Source of the DNA: Ancylobacter sonchi
Lineage (GTDB): Bacteria; Pseudomonadota; Alphaproteobacteria; Rhizobiales; Xanthobacteraceae
NCBI RefSeq assembly: GCF_018390695.1
Contig: NZ_JAHBGF010000013.1
Location: 79,784 to 143,783 of the forward strand
DNA: 64,000 nucleotides
Direction: 5' to 3'
Shown here: piece after piece, positions 25,378-33,575 of the stretch
How positions within the stretch are numbered: position 1 is the stretch's first letter
Layout of the letters: each line of letters starts with the position of its first letter
The notes under the pieces: model-generated
What the model saw: the letters and a program-made list of their open reading frames with translations, nothing else
Told to the model about the DNA's origin: nothing
The model's database searches: none
Made by a program: the position numbers and the translations under genes

Positions 25378-26289
25378 ATGGTGTTCGACACGCGACTTCT
25401 GACCGGAGTGGGCGTCATGGCCGCGGTCACCGAGGCGGGCAATTTTGCCCGCGCCGCCGAAATGCTGGGCCTGACGTCTTCCGGGGTGAGCCGGGCCGTC
25501 GCGCGGCTGGAGGCCCGGGTCGGCGTGCGGCTGTTCGACCGCAACCCGCGCGAAGTCAGCCTGACGGAAGAGGGGCGACGCTTCCACGCGCAGGTGGTGC
25601 CACTGCTTGCCGGATTGGAGGAGGCCGCGTCCGAGGCCGCCGGTGCCGCAGCGGTGGTGCGCGGACGGCTGCGTGTCTCGGTGGACCCGTGGTTCGCGCG
25701 CATGATGCTGGCGTCAAAGCTGCAGACGTTTCTGCAGCGCCATCCCCAGCTGTCGGTGGATGTCTCCACCAGCAATTATCGCGAGGAGATGATGGCGGGC
25801 TTCGACGTGGCCGTGCGCTTCGGGCCGCCGGATGCATCCTCTCTGATCGCCCGCAAGCTGCTGGAGACCCACGTGGTGACGGTGGCCGCCCCCGACTATC
25901 TGGAGCGGCACGGGGAGCCGCACTCGCCGCACGACCTCGCCCATCACGAGGCGCTGCTGTTTCGCGATCCGCAGACCGGTCTGCCCTTCCCTTGGGAATT
26001 TAACCGCGACGGTGAGTTCGTCGAGGTCAAGGTCTCCAGCCGCCTAATGCTGGACGACCCCTCTGTCGCAATATCCGCGTGTGTGGCGGGCCAGGGGATC
26101 TTCCAGAGCCTCGCGGTCGGTCTCGCGCCCTTTCTGTCACGCGGCGACCTCGTGCAGGTTCTGCCGGAGTGGTCGGATGAGCTTTATCCGCTCTACGCCT
26201 ATCATCCCTCGCGTCACCTGCCGCCGGCAAAAGTCCGGGCCTTTCTGGACTTCGTACGGGAGATCGCGCTGGACGCCGGGGTGGCGTGA
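25378..26289 (+). CDS. LysR-family transcriptional regulator
   Basis: 303-aa regulator. Helix-turn-helix: MAAVTEAGNFARAAEMLGLTSSGVSRAVARLEARVGVRLFDRNPREVSLTEEGRRF. The effector domain has the common DVAVRFGPP and LEVEPW-type replaced by LPFPWEFNRDG. Such CrgA/DsdC-like regulators typically control the divergent operon, here serine hydrolase, NmrA-like protein and AKR. GAGGC precedes the ATG. Ligand unknown. Confidence 0.92.
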   Translation: MVFDTRLLTGVGVMAAVTEAGNFARAAEMLGLTSSGVSRAVARLEARVGVRLFDRNPREVSLTEEGRRFHAQVVPLLAGLEEAASEAAGAAAVVRGRLRVSVDPWFARMMLASKLQTFLQRHPQLSVDVSTSNYREEMMAGFDVAVRFGPPDASSLIARKLLETHVVTVAAPDYLERHGEPHSPHDLAHHEALLFRDPQTGLPFPWEFNRDGEFVEVKVSSRLMLDDPSVAISACVAGQGIFQSLAVGLAPFLSRGDLVQVLPEWSDELYPLYAYHPSRHLPPAKVRAFLDFVREIALDAGVA

Positions 26290-26434
26290 ACCAGGGCGGT
26301 GTGAATGTCGGATTGTCGGCGCGCGTCGAATGTCCAGAGTTGGCGCTAGGTGAACGTTGCACTCGTCATCTTGAAAGCCGCGGACTTCCTTGCCATCTGT
26401 CGCGCCGGACTTTTCATCGACGCGACGGGATCCT

Positions 26435-28312
26435 ATGATGATCGAGACCAGCGAAAACCGCCCTTTCGAGGCCGATGTTTCCCGCTTGCTGCACATGATG
26501 GTGCATTCGGTCTATTCCGACCGCGATGTGTTCCTGCGCGAGTTGGTCTCTAACGCGGCGGACGCCTGCGAGAAGCTTCGCTACGAGGCGATCACCAGCC
26601 CGGAACTGCTCGGCGGCGACGCCGAGCTCGGCATCACCATCTCCGCCGATCCCGAGGCTGCCACGCTCACCATCGCCGACAATGGCATCGGCATGAGCCG
26701 CGACGAGATGATCGAGGCGCTCGGCACCATCGCCCGCTCCGGCACTCGCAATTTCGTCGACCGCATCGCGCAGGCTGAGGGCAAGGAAGGCGCCCAACTG
26801 ATCGGCCAGTTCGGCGTCGGCTTCTACTCGGCCTTCATGGTGGCCTCACAGGTCGAGGTGATCAGCCGCCGCGCCGGCAGCGACGAGGCGTGGCAGTGGG
26901 CCTCTGACGGCAAGGGCGAGTTCTCGGTCTCGCCGGTCGCGCTGGAAGACGCTCCGGCGCGCGGCACAAGTGTGGTGCTGCACCTGACCGAGGAAGCCAA
27001 ATCCTATGCCGAGCGCTGGACGCTGGAGCGCATCGTCAAGGAGCAGTCCGGCCATGTGCCTGTGCCGATCAGCTTCGTCGAGAAGCCCGGCGAGGAGGCC
27101 ACCTCGCTTTCGGATGGAGCGGCGCTGTGGACGCGTTCCAAGTCCGAGATCACCTCGCAGGAATATACCGACTTCTACCGCAGCGTCGCCGGCCAGTATG
27201 ACGAGCCAGCGCTCACCGTGCATTTCCGCGCCGAGGGCCGGCACGAATACACCGCGCTCGCCTTCGTGCCGGGCGCGCGACCGTTCGACCTATTCGACGC
27301 CGACCGCAAGGGCCGCATCAAGCTCTATGTGAAGCGCGTCTTCATTACCGACGATGCCGAGCTTCTACCGCGCTATCTGCGCGTCGTGCGCGGCGTGGTG
27401 GATAGCGCCGACCTGCCGCTCAACGTCTCGCGCGAGATGATTCAGGACAGCCCGCTGCTCGGCGCCATCAAGAAAGGCGTCACCAACCGGGTGATCTCCG
27501 AGCTGTCGAAGCTCGCGGAATCGGACGCCGAGGCGTTCGGCAAGGTGTGGGAGAATTTCGGTGCGGTGATGAAGGAGGGCCTCTATGAGGACTTCGAGCG
27601 CCGCGAGCAGTTGCTGAACCTCGCGCGCTTCAAGACCACGGCTTCGGGCGAAGGCACGCGCAGCCTCAAGGATTACGCGGCGGGGCTGAAGGAGAACCAG
27701 ACCGCGATCTATTACATCGCCGGCGACGACGCCGCGCGGATCGCCAACTCGCCGCATCTCGAAGGTTTCCGTGCGCGTGGCATCGAGGTGCTGCTGCTGG
27801 CCGATCCGGTAGATGCGTTCTGGGTGGCGAGCGGGATCGACTATGAGGGCAAGCCGTTCAAGTCGATCACGCAGGGCGCCGCCGATCTCGGGCTGATCCC
27901 GCTGCTCAACGCCGAGGCTGCGCCTTCCAGTGAGGCGGGCGAGGAGGTCGTCGCGCTGATCGCCGCTATGAAGGACGTGCTCGGCGACGAGGTGGCCGAT
28001 GTGCGCGCCTCCGACCGCCTCACCGATAGTGCGGTGTGCCTTGTGGCCAGCGAGAGCGGGCCAGACCGGCAATATGAGCGCTTCCTCGCCGCTTCCGGTC
28101 GCCTCGGCAGTGCGGCAAAGCCGATCCTTGAGATCAACCCGAAGCACGCGATGATTGTCGGCCTTGCCGGCCATTCTGACGACGCTTCACGCGCGGATGT
28201 CGCGCATCTCCTGCTCGATACCGCGCGCGTGCTCGATGGCGACCGGCCGGGCGACGCGAAGGCGTTCTCGGAGCGCATGACCCGACTGGTGACGCGCAGC
28301 TTCGGGGCGTGA
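26435..28312 (+). CDS. htpG: Molecular chaperone HtpG (Hsp90)
   Basis: 625-aa bacterial Hsp90, an ATP-dependent cytoplasmic chaperone. The GHKL ATPase domain is clear: LLHMMVHSVYSDRDVFLRELVSNAADACEKLR, IADNGIGMSRDEM, GTIARSGTRNF and LIGQFGVGFYSAFMVA. The middle domain includes VKRVFITDDAELLPRYLRVVRGVVDSADLPLNVSREMIQ, a family signature. Two adjacent ATGs at 26435 and 26438 follow GGGA; a longer frame reaching 26390 is unlikely. It appears to be a single-gene unit ending in a GC-rich hairpin. Confidence 0.97.
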   Translation: MMIETSENRPFEADVSRLLHMMVHSVYSDRDVFLRELVSNAADACEKLRYEAITSPELLGGDAELGITISADPEAATLTIADNGIGMSRDEMIEALGTIARSGTRNFVDRIAQAEGKEGAQLIGQFGVGFYSAFMVASQVEVISRRAGSDEAWQWASDGKGEFSVSPVALEDAPARGTSVVLHLTEEAKSYAERWTLERIVKEQSGHVPVPISFVEKPGEEATSLSDGAALWTRSKSEITSQEYTDFYRSVAGQYDEPALTVHFRAEGRHEYTALAFVPGARPFDLFDADRKGRIKLYVKRVFITDDAELLPRYLRVVRGVVDSADLPLNVSREMIQDSPLLGAIKKGVTNRVISELSKLAESDAEAFGKVWENFGAVMKEGLYEDFERREQLLNLARFKTTASGEGTRSLKDYAAGLKENQTAIYYIAGDDAARIANSPHLEGFRARGIEVLLLADPVDAFWVASGIDYEGKPFKSITQGAADLGLIPLLNAEAAPSSEAGEEVVALIAAMKDVLGDEVADVRASDRLTDSAVCLVASESGPDRQYERFLAASGRLGSAAKPILEINPKHAMIVGLAGHSDDASRADVAHLLLDTARVLDGDRPGDAKAFSERMTRLVTRSFGA

Positions 28313-28324
28313 AGCAAGGGTTGG

Positions 28325-28350
28325 CCGGCGGCCGCGCGTGCCGCCGCCGG
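28325..28350 (+). terminator. GC-rich hairpin after htpG
   Basis: CCGGCGGC at 28325-28332 pairs with GCCGCCGG at 28343-28350, starting 13 bp after the htpG stop. No run of T follows, so if it terminates transcription it is not a canonical Rho-independent terminator. Confidence 0.35.
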
Positions 28351-28451
28351 TACTCGCTCAGGCCTGCCGTGCCTTCATCGCGGTGACCGACATGCAGAGA
28401 ATCTCGAACAGCACCTGAGCGGCGGCGTGGGAAGTGGCGTGCGCTCCTTGA

Positions 28452-29204
28452 TCAACCGGAGCTAACGCGCCATTGCTGCGTAACGGACGATCGAACGTCC
28501 GCATCCCTACTTTCTGCGTTAGAAACGCGTGTAGTGCGTGAAGCAGTGAAGCCGGCTGCCCTGTGTCGGTGCAACTGCATCAAGCTCCCGATATCCCTGC
28601 GAATGCGCCGGAGTTCCGGCCAGGGAAACTGCCGCCCTTCTGCGCCATCAGCGCCGACGGCAATGAGCACGTCGAGCTTTGCTGAAAGACCGCGCAGAGA
28701 CGTGGCGTCTGCCGCAAAGAGCCTCGCGATCAAGCGCTCTTCATCGGCGGATGCCGCCGTCTCTTCCTGCCGGGTGACGGAATAGCCGATAGCGTGATCC
28801 GCGTCGTCCCAGCGCTGCTGATGTGCGCGCAGCGCCTCCGCGACTTCGACGCGCCGTGTGCAAAGCGATGGCAGATCGACCGTAAGCTCATCGAGCTGCC
28901 GCAACGAGCCGATCCGAATCGGCGACGGCAGCTCGGCTACAGTAAGGACCGCCTGCGGAAAACCGATCGTCCGCGCCAGTTCGGATTCCATTCGCTGCTG
29001 TTTCCGGCACAGAGCAAGCGTGCGCCGATGCGCGGCGCGCCACGCCTCCCATGCAAGGACAGCCGCATCCGCTGCGCCGCCATCCTGCGGCGCAGCTGCA
29101 GCGGAATTGTTGAAGGAGGTGCCGCCGATCGTCATCAGGGCGGCAGAGAGAACGTCCCTCCGGGATGGTCTGGACAGACTCGTGCTAATCTCAGAATCAG
29201 CCAT
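28452..29204 (-). CDS. Hypothetical protein with a twin-arginine signal
   Basis: 250-aa protein of no family I recognise. The N-terminus reads SRPSRRDVLSAALMTIGGTS followed by NSAAAA, a plausible Tat signal (RR, hydrophobic stretch, Ala-rich cleavage region), so the protein should be exported folded to the periplasm. The remainder is charged and helical (AWEAWRAAHRRTLALCRKQQRMESELA, and a later EERLIARLFAADATSLRGLSAKLDVL). The start at 29204 is preferred to the longer frame because it places the signal at the N-terminus. Divergent from an XRE regulator that has a perfect operator; beside a relaxase region, so probably cargo of mobile DNA. Confidence 0.7.
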   Translation of the reverse strand: MADSEISTSLSRPSRRDVLSAALMTIGGTSFNNSAAAAPQDGGAADAAVLAWEAWRAAHRRTLALCRKQQRMESELARTIGFPQAVLTVAELPSPIRIGSLRQLDELTVDLPSLCTRRVEVAEALRAHQQRWDDADHAIGYSVTRQEETAASADEERLIARLFAADATSLRGLSAKLDVLIAVGADGAEGRQFPWPELRRIRRDIGSLMQLHRHRAAGFTASRTTRVSNAESRDADVRSSVTQQWRVSSG

Positions 29205-29318
29205 GATCCGAGCTCCACTCAGCTTGGGTGTGGTCAGGCCGGGCGCGTGGTGCAAACACGCGTTCGGCCGTCATGAGTCACCAAAGGTACACTTCTGTAG
29301 ATCGATGAACAATAAAAA

Positions 29319-29335
29319 TCACCATATTATGGTGA
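29319..29335. promoter_or_regulatory. Perfect 17-bp palindromic operator before the XRE gene
   Basis: TCACCATATTATGGTGA: 8-bp arms TCACCATA/TATGGTGA around one central T. It ends 4 bp before the GTG start and its right arm GGTGA doubles as the likely ribosome-binding site, so binding would block both transcription and translation. Confidence 0.6.
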
Positions 29336-29339
29336 CTTC

Positions 29340-29576
29340 GTGACCCCGGCGCAGTGCAGGATGGCGCGCGCGGCGTTGACGTGGGGAGTGCTCGATCTCG
29401 CTCGCGAGGCTTCTATTTCCACGCAGACGATCGTGCGTTTCGAACGCGGTGAACAGCTTCGTTCTTCAACCGTTTCAGCGATGCGGGACGCTCTCGAAGC
29501 CGCCGGCATCGAATTCATTCCAGAGAACGGCGGCGGTGTCGGCGTGCGCTTCCGCAAACCATCAGCGTCCGAATAA
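29340..29576 (+). CDS. XRE-family helix-turn-helix regulator
   Basis: 78-aa Cro/C1-type DNA-binding protein. The helix-turn-helix lies in MARAALTWGVLDLAREASISTQTIVRFERGEQLRSSTVSAMRDALEAAGIEFIPENGGGVGVRF, a pattern common in rhizobial single-domain regulators. GTG start, GGTGA 5 bp upstream. It should bind the palindrome overlapping its own start. Divergent from the Tat-signal hypothetical gene, whose start is 135 bp away, and could regulate both. Confidence 0.87.
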   Translation: MTPAQCRMARAALTWGVLDLAREASISTQTIVRFERGEQLRSSTVSAMRDALEAAGIEFIPENGGGVGVRFRKPSASE

Positions 29577-29882
29577 GGATGCGTTGGCTGCAGCTGACGC
29601 GTGAAGAAGCTGCGGGCTCAACGCAGCTCGACGGCAGTTTTGTTGCAATGTTTCAGCACGGGAGCGGACACTCGTTCGCATCTTCGATTGAGGTTCGACA
29701 GCAGCGCGACTGCGGCCTAATCGGCATTTGACCGCAAACTCGCGGCATCAATATTCGCCCCTACCAGGCTGGCTGCAGCAGCTGAGGCGGCGTTAGCGCG
29801 TCATAGGTTGACCTGGGCAGTAGCTGACGTTGATCGGTTCCAGCTTCATAGTATATTTGGCATGTATTTTTTGCTTATTTTA

Positions 29883-29953
29883 GCCAGAGATAAAGCATAG
29901 GGGATTGATGGCCAGAGATAAAGCATAGGGGATTGATGGCAAGATAAAGCGGA
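29883..29953. repeat. Tandem 28-bp direct repeats
   Basis: Two identical adjacent units, 29883-29910 and 29911-29938, each beginning GCCAGAGATAAAGCATAGGG, then a partial third unit starting GCAAGATAAAGCG at 29939. There are no spacers, so this is not a CRISPR array. Position upstream of a relaxase gene suggests iterons or protein-binding sites of an oriT. Confidence 0.75.
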
Positions 29954-29965
29954 TTTTAAATCCGC
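29949..29965. repeat. Perfect inverted repeat, 8-bp arms
   Basis: GCGGATTT, one T, AAATCCGC. Directly follows the tandem repeats. Candidate relaxosome or termination structure. Confidence 0.55.
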
Positions 29966-29999
29966 GCGGGCGGTGCCCTTAGTGCGTTGTCTGCACGTT

Positions 30000-30018
30000 G
30001 TTTTCCGTGCCGGAAAAC
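30000..30018. repeat. Perfect inverted repeat, 8-bp arms with 3-nt loop
   Basis: GTTTTCCG, TGC, CGGAAAAC. Second hairpin in the region ahead of the relaxase gene; with the first it resembles the inverted repeats that flank nic sites. Confidence 0.55.
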
Positions 30019-30210
30019 GGATCTTAGTGGCTTTTTGAAAGGTGCTAGTTTGCACCCTGATCGTTCAAACTATTGATAGATTTCTAGTTTTCGCGCGCAT
30101 GCGCAATGTGCGCTCCGCCAGGCCTGCGCCAGAGACGACGTTTCCACGCTATACTTTGATCGATTGAATTTCACCTTGCAGGAAGCGATTGCGCGGCCAA
30201 ACCTGCGATC

Positions 30211-32319
30211 ATGACACGCCGCGACGACGATGATTTCCGCATCACGCCGGGCCGCCCGCGAAGCCGTGACACGCGGCTGAAGACGCACGAGCTACCGTTC
30301 GTCCAGCAGGCGCTGATTGCCACGCGCCATGCCGGTGGCGGGGCGCGGTCGAGTGGTGGAGTTGCCTGGGAAGGGGGCGGCAGCGGCCGGTTCAATGCGC
30401 GGGGGCGCGGCGCCAAGGTGATGGCGTCGCTGCCGCGCGACAGTGGTGGATGGCAGAGCGGTTCGTCCGGCCGGTTCCGTTCTCGCCGCGTCGTGGTCAA
30501 GGCGCGGGTGGTGAGGCTTGCCGGAAATGGGAAGAGCGCGCGGGCCCCGAAGATGCGCGGCGCCGTCTCGGTTGGCGCGGTCGGGGCTCATCTGCGCTAC
30601 CTCGAACGTGACGGCGTCACCCGCGACGGCGAGAAGGGCCGCGCCTACTCGGCGGTTGGTGACGAAGTCGACGCCAAGGTCTTCGTGGAGCGGAGCGGTG
30701 AGGATCGCCACCAGTTCCGCTTCATCGTCGCACCGGAGGATGCCGCCGAGCTCGGCGACCTGAAGCGCTTCACCCGTGACCTGATGCGGCAGATGGAGAG
30801 TGACCTCGGGACCAAGCTCGACTGGATCGCCGTTGATCATCACAATACGGGCCACCCGCACAGCCACATCCTCGTGCGTGGCGTGCTGGATGATGGCCGT
30901 ATCCTCAACATCGCCGGCGACTACATCGCCCATGGCATCCGCCATCGGGCGAGCGAGCTGATGACGCTGGAGCTCGGCCCGCAGACCGAGGTCGAGCTGC
31001 AGAACAAGCTGCGCCATGAGGTGGACGCCGACCGCCTCACCCGACTGGACCGGATGATGATCGCCGAGCAGCGGGACCATGGTGTCCTTGATCTGCGGCC
31101 GGACGCTGGCGAGAGCTACCTCGTACGGACCAACCGGCATTTCCTCATCGACCGGGTGAAGCGGCTGGAGAACTTCGGTATCGCGGAGGAGATCGAGCCC
31201 GGACGCTGGAGCATTGCCGAGGGAGCGGAGCGCACGCTCCTGGCACTGGGCGAGCGCGAGGACATTCTGCGCACCATGCACCGCGCGCTGACCGATCACG
31301 GGCTCGCTGACGAGCGCGGCGCCGAACAATACGTCACCCATGGCAATCGCATCTCCCATGCCCTCGTCGGACGCGTGCTCGACAAGGGACTGGCCGGAGC
31401 TGAGATGGGCGAGCGGTTCTATCTGGTCATCGATGGGGTGGACGGACGCACCCATCATGTCGAGACCAGCGACGCCTCCCGGCTGGACGACATCAAGCGC
31501 GGCCACATCGTCGCGCTCGACCCGCTGCCGACGAGATCAGCCCCACGACCTGCGGACCTCAACATCGCCTCCATGGCCGAGAGGAGCGGCGGCATATATC
31601 GGCCGAGCGAGCATCTGGAGCTGGCGCGCCCGGCGATCGAGCAGCAGCGCGGCGATCCGGATGCCTTCATTCGCGCTCATGTGCGCCGGCTGGAATCGCT
31701 ACGCCGCGCGGGCCATATCGAGCGCATCGATGCGGATCACTGGAAGATCCCGGACGATCTTCCCGAGCGCGGCATCGCCCATGATGCGCGAACCGAGCGG
31801 AAGGACTTTGCGGTGCGCACGCTCTCCGCCTTCGATCTCGACCAGCAGGTTGCCAGCGATGGCGCCACCTGGCTCGATCGGGAACTGGCCTCACGCCAAC
31901 GCACCGAGCTTTCCGACGCGGGCTTCGGCCGCGAGGTGAACGACGCTCTGGAGCGTCGCCGTCAGAGCCTCGTCGATCAAGGGCATGCCGTGCGGCTGGA
32001 GAACGGCAATATCCGTGCGCCGCGCGACATCCTCGCCCGGCTTGAGGCGGTCGAAGTCGATCGGGTCGGACGTGCCATAGCGGCGGAGCGCGGCCTGGCC
32101 TACGCTCCGAGCCAACCGGGCGACTATGTGTCCGGCCGGCTCGCCGGCTCGGTCAATCTGGTCAGCGGGCGTTTCGCCATGATGGACGACGGTCTCGGCT
32201 TCCAGCTCGTGCCTTGGCAGCCCGTGCTGGAGAAGCAGATCGGCCGGCACATCTCCGGTGTCTCCCGCGACGGCGGGGTCGAGTGGAGCCTTGGCCGCAA
32301 TCGGGGACTTGGGCTTTAG
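30211..32319 (+). CDS. VirD2-type relaxase with C-terminal DUF3363-like region
   Basis: 702-aa mobilisation protein that would nick oriT and lead the transferred strand. The N-terminal relaxase domain contains GAHLRYLERDGV with a candidate catalytic Tyr at residue 130, and the metal-binding histidine motif WIAVDHHNTGHPHSHILVRG at about 206-225. RHRASELMTLELGPQTE and the long C-terminal half match relaxases annotated with DUF3363 in alphaproteobacterial integrative elements. Length is normal and no interruption is seen. No type IV secretion, coupling protein or integrase gene is adjacent, so it could be mobilised only in trans or is a leftover. Its stop overlaps the next, opposite gene by 4 bp. 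Confidence 0.88.
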   Translation: MTRRDDDDFRITPGRPRSRDTRLKTHELPFVQQALIATRHAGGGARSSGGVAWEGGGSGRFNARGRGAKVMASLPRDSGGWQSGSSGRFRSRRVVVKARVVRLAGNGKSARAPKMRGAVSVGAVGAHLRYLERDGVTRDGEKGRAYSAVGDEVDAKVFVERSGEDRHQFRFIVAPEDAAELGDLKRFTRDLMRQMESDLGTKLDWIAVDHHNTGHPHSHILVRGVLDDGRILNIAGDYIAHGIRHRASELMTLELGPQTEVELQNKLRHEVDADRLTRLDRMMIAEQRDHGVLDLRPDAGESYLVRTNRHFLIDRVKRLENFGIAEEIEPGRWSIAEGAERTLLALGEREDILRTMHRALTDHGLADERGAEQYVTHGNRISHALVGRVLDKGLAGAEMGERFYLVIDGVDGRTHHVETSDASRLDDIKRGHIVALDPLPTRSAPRPADLNIASMAERSGGIYRPSEHLELARPAIEQQRGDPDAFIRAHVRRLESLRRAGHIERIDADHWKIPDDLPERGIAHDARTERKDFAVRTLSAFDLDQQVASDGATWLDRELASRQRTELSDAGFGREVNDALERRRQSLVDQGHAVRLENGNIRAPRDILARLEAVEVDRVGRAIAAERGLAYAPSQPGDYVSGRLAGSVNLVSGRFAMMDDGLGFQLVPWQPVLEKQIGRHISGVSRDGGVEWSLGRNRGLGL

Positions 32320-33575
32320 ATCGAGCTTTCCTGCGGCGGCGGTGTCTCCAGATCAGGATCGGCCGGCAGCGGAGAGAAGGGGTCGACTTCCGGGAACAGC
32401 GTGCGTTCACGCAGCCAATCGCCAAACGAGGCGGGATCGAGCGCACGCTCCAGTTCGCTGAGGCGCTGGCGAGACCAGTCCAGCATGCGCTGCGTCTCGG
32501 TGTCCTCGATCCCCTCCGCCCAGACGATCCACGAGCGCAGCTGGTCAGCCCTGCGGCCCATCTCGACAATCTCGTCGAGCAGTTCGTCGCGCTCCGTTTC
32601 GCGCTTCGTGCGCGCCTCCGTCCGCTTCCGGTTCTCCTCCGCGCGGCGGCGTAGACGTACATTGCGCTCGTCTTTGAGACGGTCATCGCGCCGGTAGTCG
32701 ATCCAGCCGTGGAGTTCCTCGATGATGGAGTTGAGTTGGGCCTCTAGGGTCGCACGAGTGTTGTCCCGCCAGTTGCGACGGCGCTGGTCCATGCTCCAGG
32801 CTTCAATGGAGATCGTCAGCTCACCGCTCGGGATGAAATCGAACTCGGGATATTGGCGTTCGTAGGCGAAATCCCAATCACGGTAGCGGGCCGAGCGCCG
32901 ATAGCGTTCCTCCGCCTTCAACTCATCGACCGTCGGATCGTGCTTTCGGCGCTTTATCGTCTCCGCCAGGATGAAGGGCACCTTGTCGACGCCCCGGCGA
33001 ACTTCGACGTGCTTGCCCGCGAGGGTGCAGGAAATTTCCCGCGCCTCCATCCCGCGCGCGATGCTGTCGAGAATGAAGATCGCCCTCTCGATCGAACCGG
33101 CTCCCAGCCGCATCGACAGCAGGCCTTCCCCGCTAATGGCGATGATGCCGTCGTGATCCGGCTTGGCGTGGCGCAGCGTATGGGCGGTCAGCGATACGGC
33201 AGTGTGGGGGCTGTTCACCCGGCTGCACTCGATCGTCCGTGTGTTCGGCTCTCGCGGCTTCATGAGCCGGCGAGGCGCGCTCGCTGCCTTGCGCGCCCGT
33301 TCGAGGCGCTCCTCTACGAACGGATCTGACGGGCTCGTCGGATCGAGGCTGATGAGCTCGACCGCGGGATCGGCCGAGGAGGCAAAGATTGTCTGCCTCG
33401 GGTTCTTGCCGGCCGCTCGGTCACGCCAATAGGCTCCCGTCGGCAGCGGCACGCGATGCTGGACGCAGAGATCTTTCAACCGCCAATGCGAAAGGCCGAG
33501 TTTGCCGGCGACGGCCTCAAGCGGCTCGGCCCAAACGAGATCGTACATCTCGCGGCGGGTGATATGGGCAATCAT
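32316..33575 (-). CDS. Hypothetical protein with N-terminal TRREMYDLVWAEP-type domain
   Basis: 419-aa protein without a signal or membrane segment. The first 60 residues (ITRREMYDLVWAEPLEAVAGKLGLSHWRLKDLCVQHRVPLPTGAYWRDRAAGK) look like a helix-turn-helix-like module recurrent in uncharacterised proteobacterial proteins, with LVW-P and PxGYW landmarks. The C-terminal half is rich in Arg and Glu (LRRRAEENRKRTEARTKRETERDELLDEIVEMGRR), probably a coiled coil. It overlaps the relaxase 3' end by 4 bp, tail to tail, and probably belongs to the same mobile element. Function unknown; DNA binding is an inference. Confidence 0.75.
   Translation of the reverse strand: MIAHITRREMYDLVWAEPLEAVAGKLGLSHWRLKDLCVQHRVPLPTGAYWRDRAAGKNPRQTIFASSADPAVELISLDPTSPSDPFVEERLERARKAASAPRRLMKPREPNTRTIECSRVNSPHTAVSLTAHTLRHAKPDHDGIIAISGEGLLSMRLGAGSIERAIFILDSIARGMEAREISCTLAGKHVEVRRGVDKVPFILAETIKRRKHDPTVDELKAEERYRRSARYRDWDFAYERQYPEFDFIPSGELTISIEAWSMDQRRRNWRDNTRATLEAQLNSIIEELHGWIDYRRDDRLKDERNVRLRRRAEENRKRTEARTKRETERDELLDEIVEMGRRADQLRSWIVWAEGIEDTETQRMLDWSRQRLSELERALDPASFGDWLRERTLFPEVDPFSPLPADPDLETPPPQESSI

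Larger units (their letters stand above)
29577..30210. other. Gene-free region upstream of the relaxase; oriT-like
   Basis: No gene supported. The 3' half is markedly AT-rich around 29840-29960 and carries tandem 28-bp repeats and two perfect short hairpins (listed separately). It leads directly into a VirD2-type relaxase gene, the usual position for a conjugative origin of transfer. GTGCTAGTTTGCAC at about 30042-30055 adds a further small dyad. Confidence 0.55.

Noticed and set aside
28358..28451. Minus-strand frame ending HATSHAAAQVLFEILCMS and VTAMKARQA
   Set aside because: About 30 codons read like the C-terminal tail of a lost protein, but I could not assign a family, and the upstream part is absent.
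28452..29576. Toxin-antitoxin pair (Tat-signal protein plus XRE regulator)
   Set aside because: The genes are divergent, and the larger product has an export signal and no toxin fold features.
29883..29953. CRISPR-like direct repeats
   Set aside because: Units are immediately adjacent without spacers and number only two and a half, so they are simple tandem repeats.
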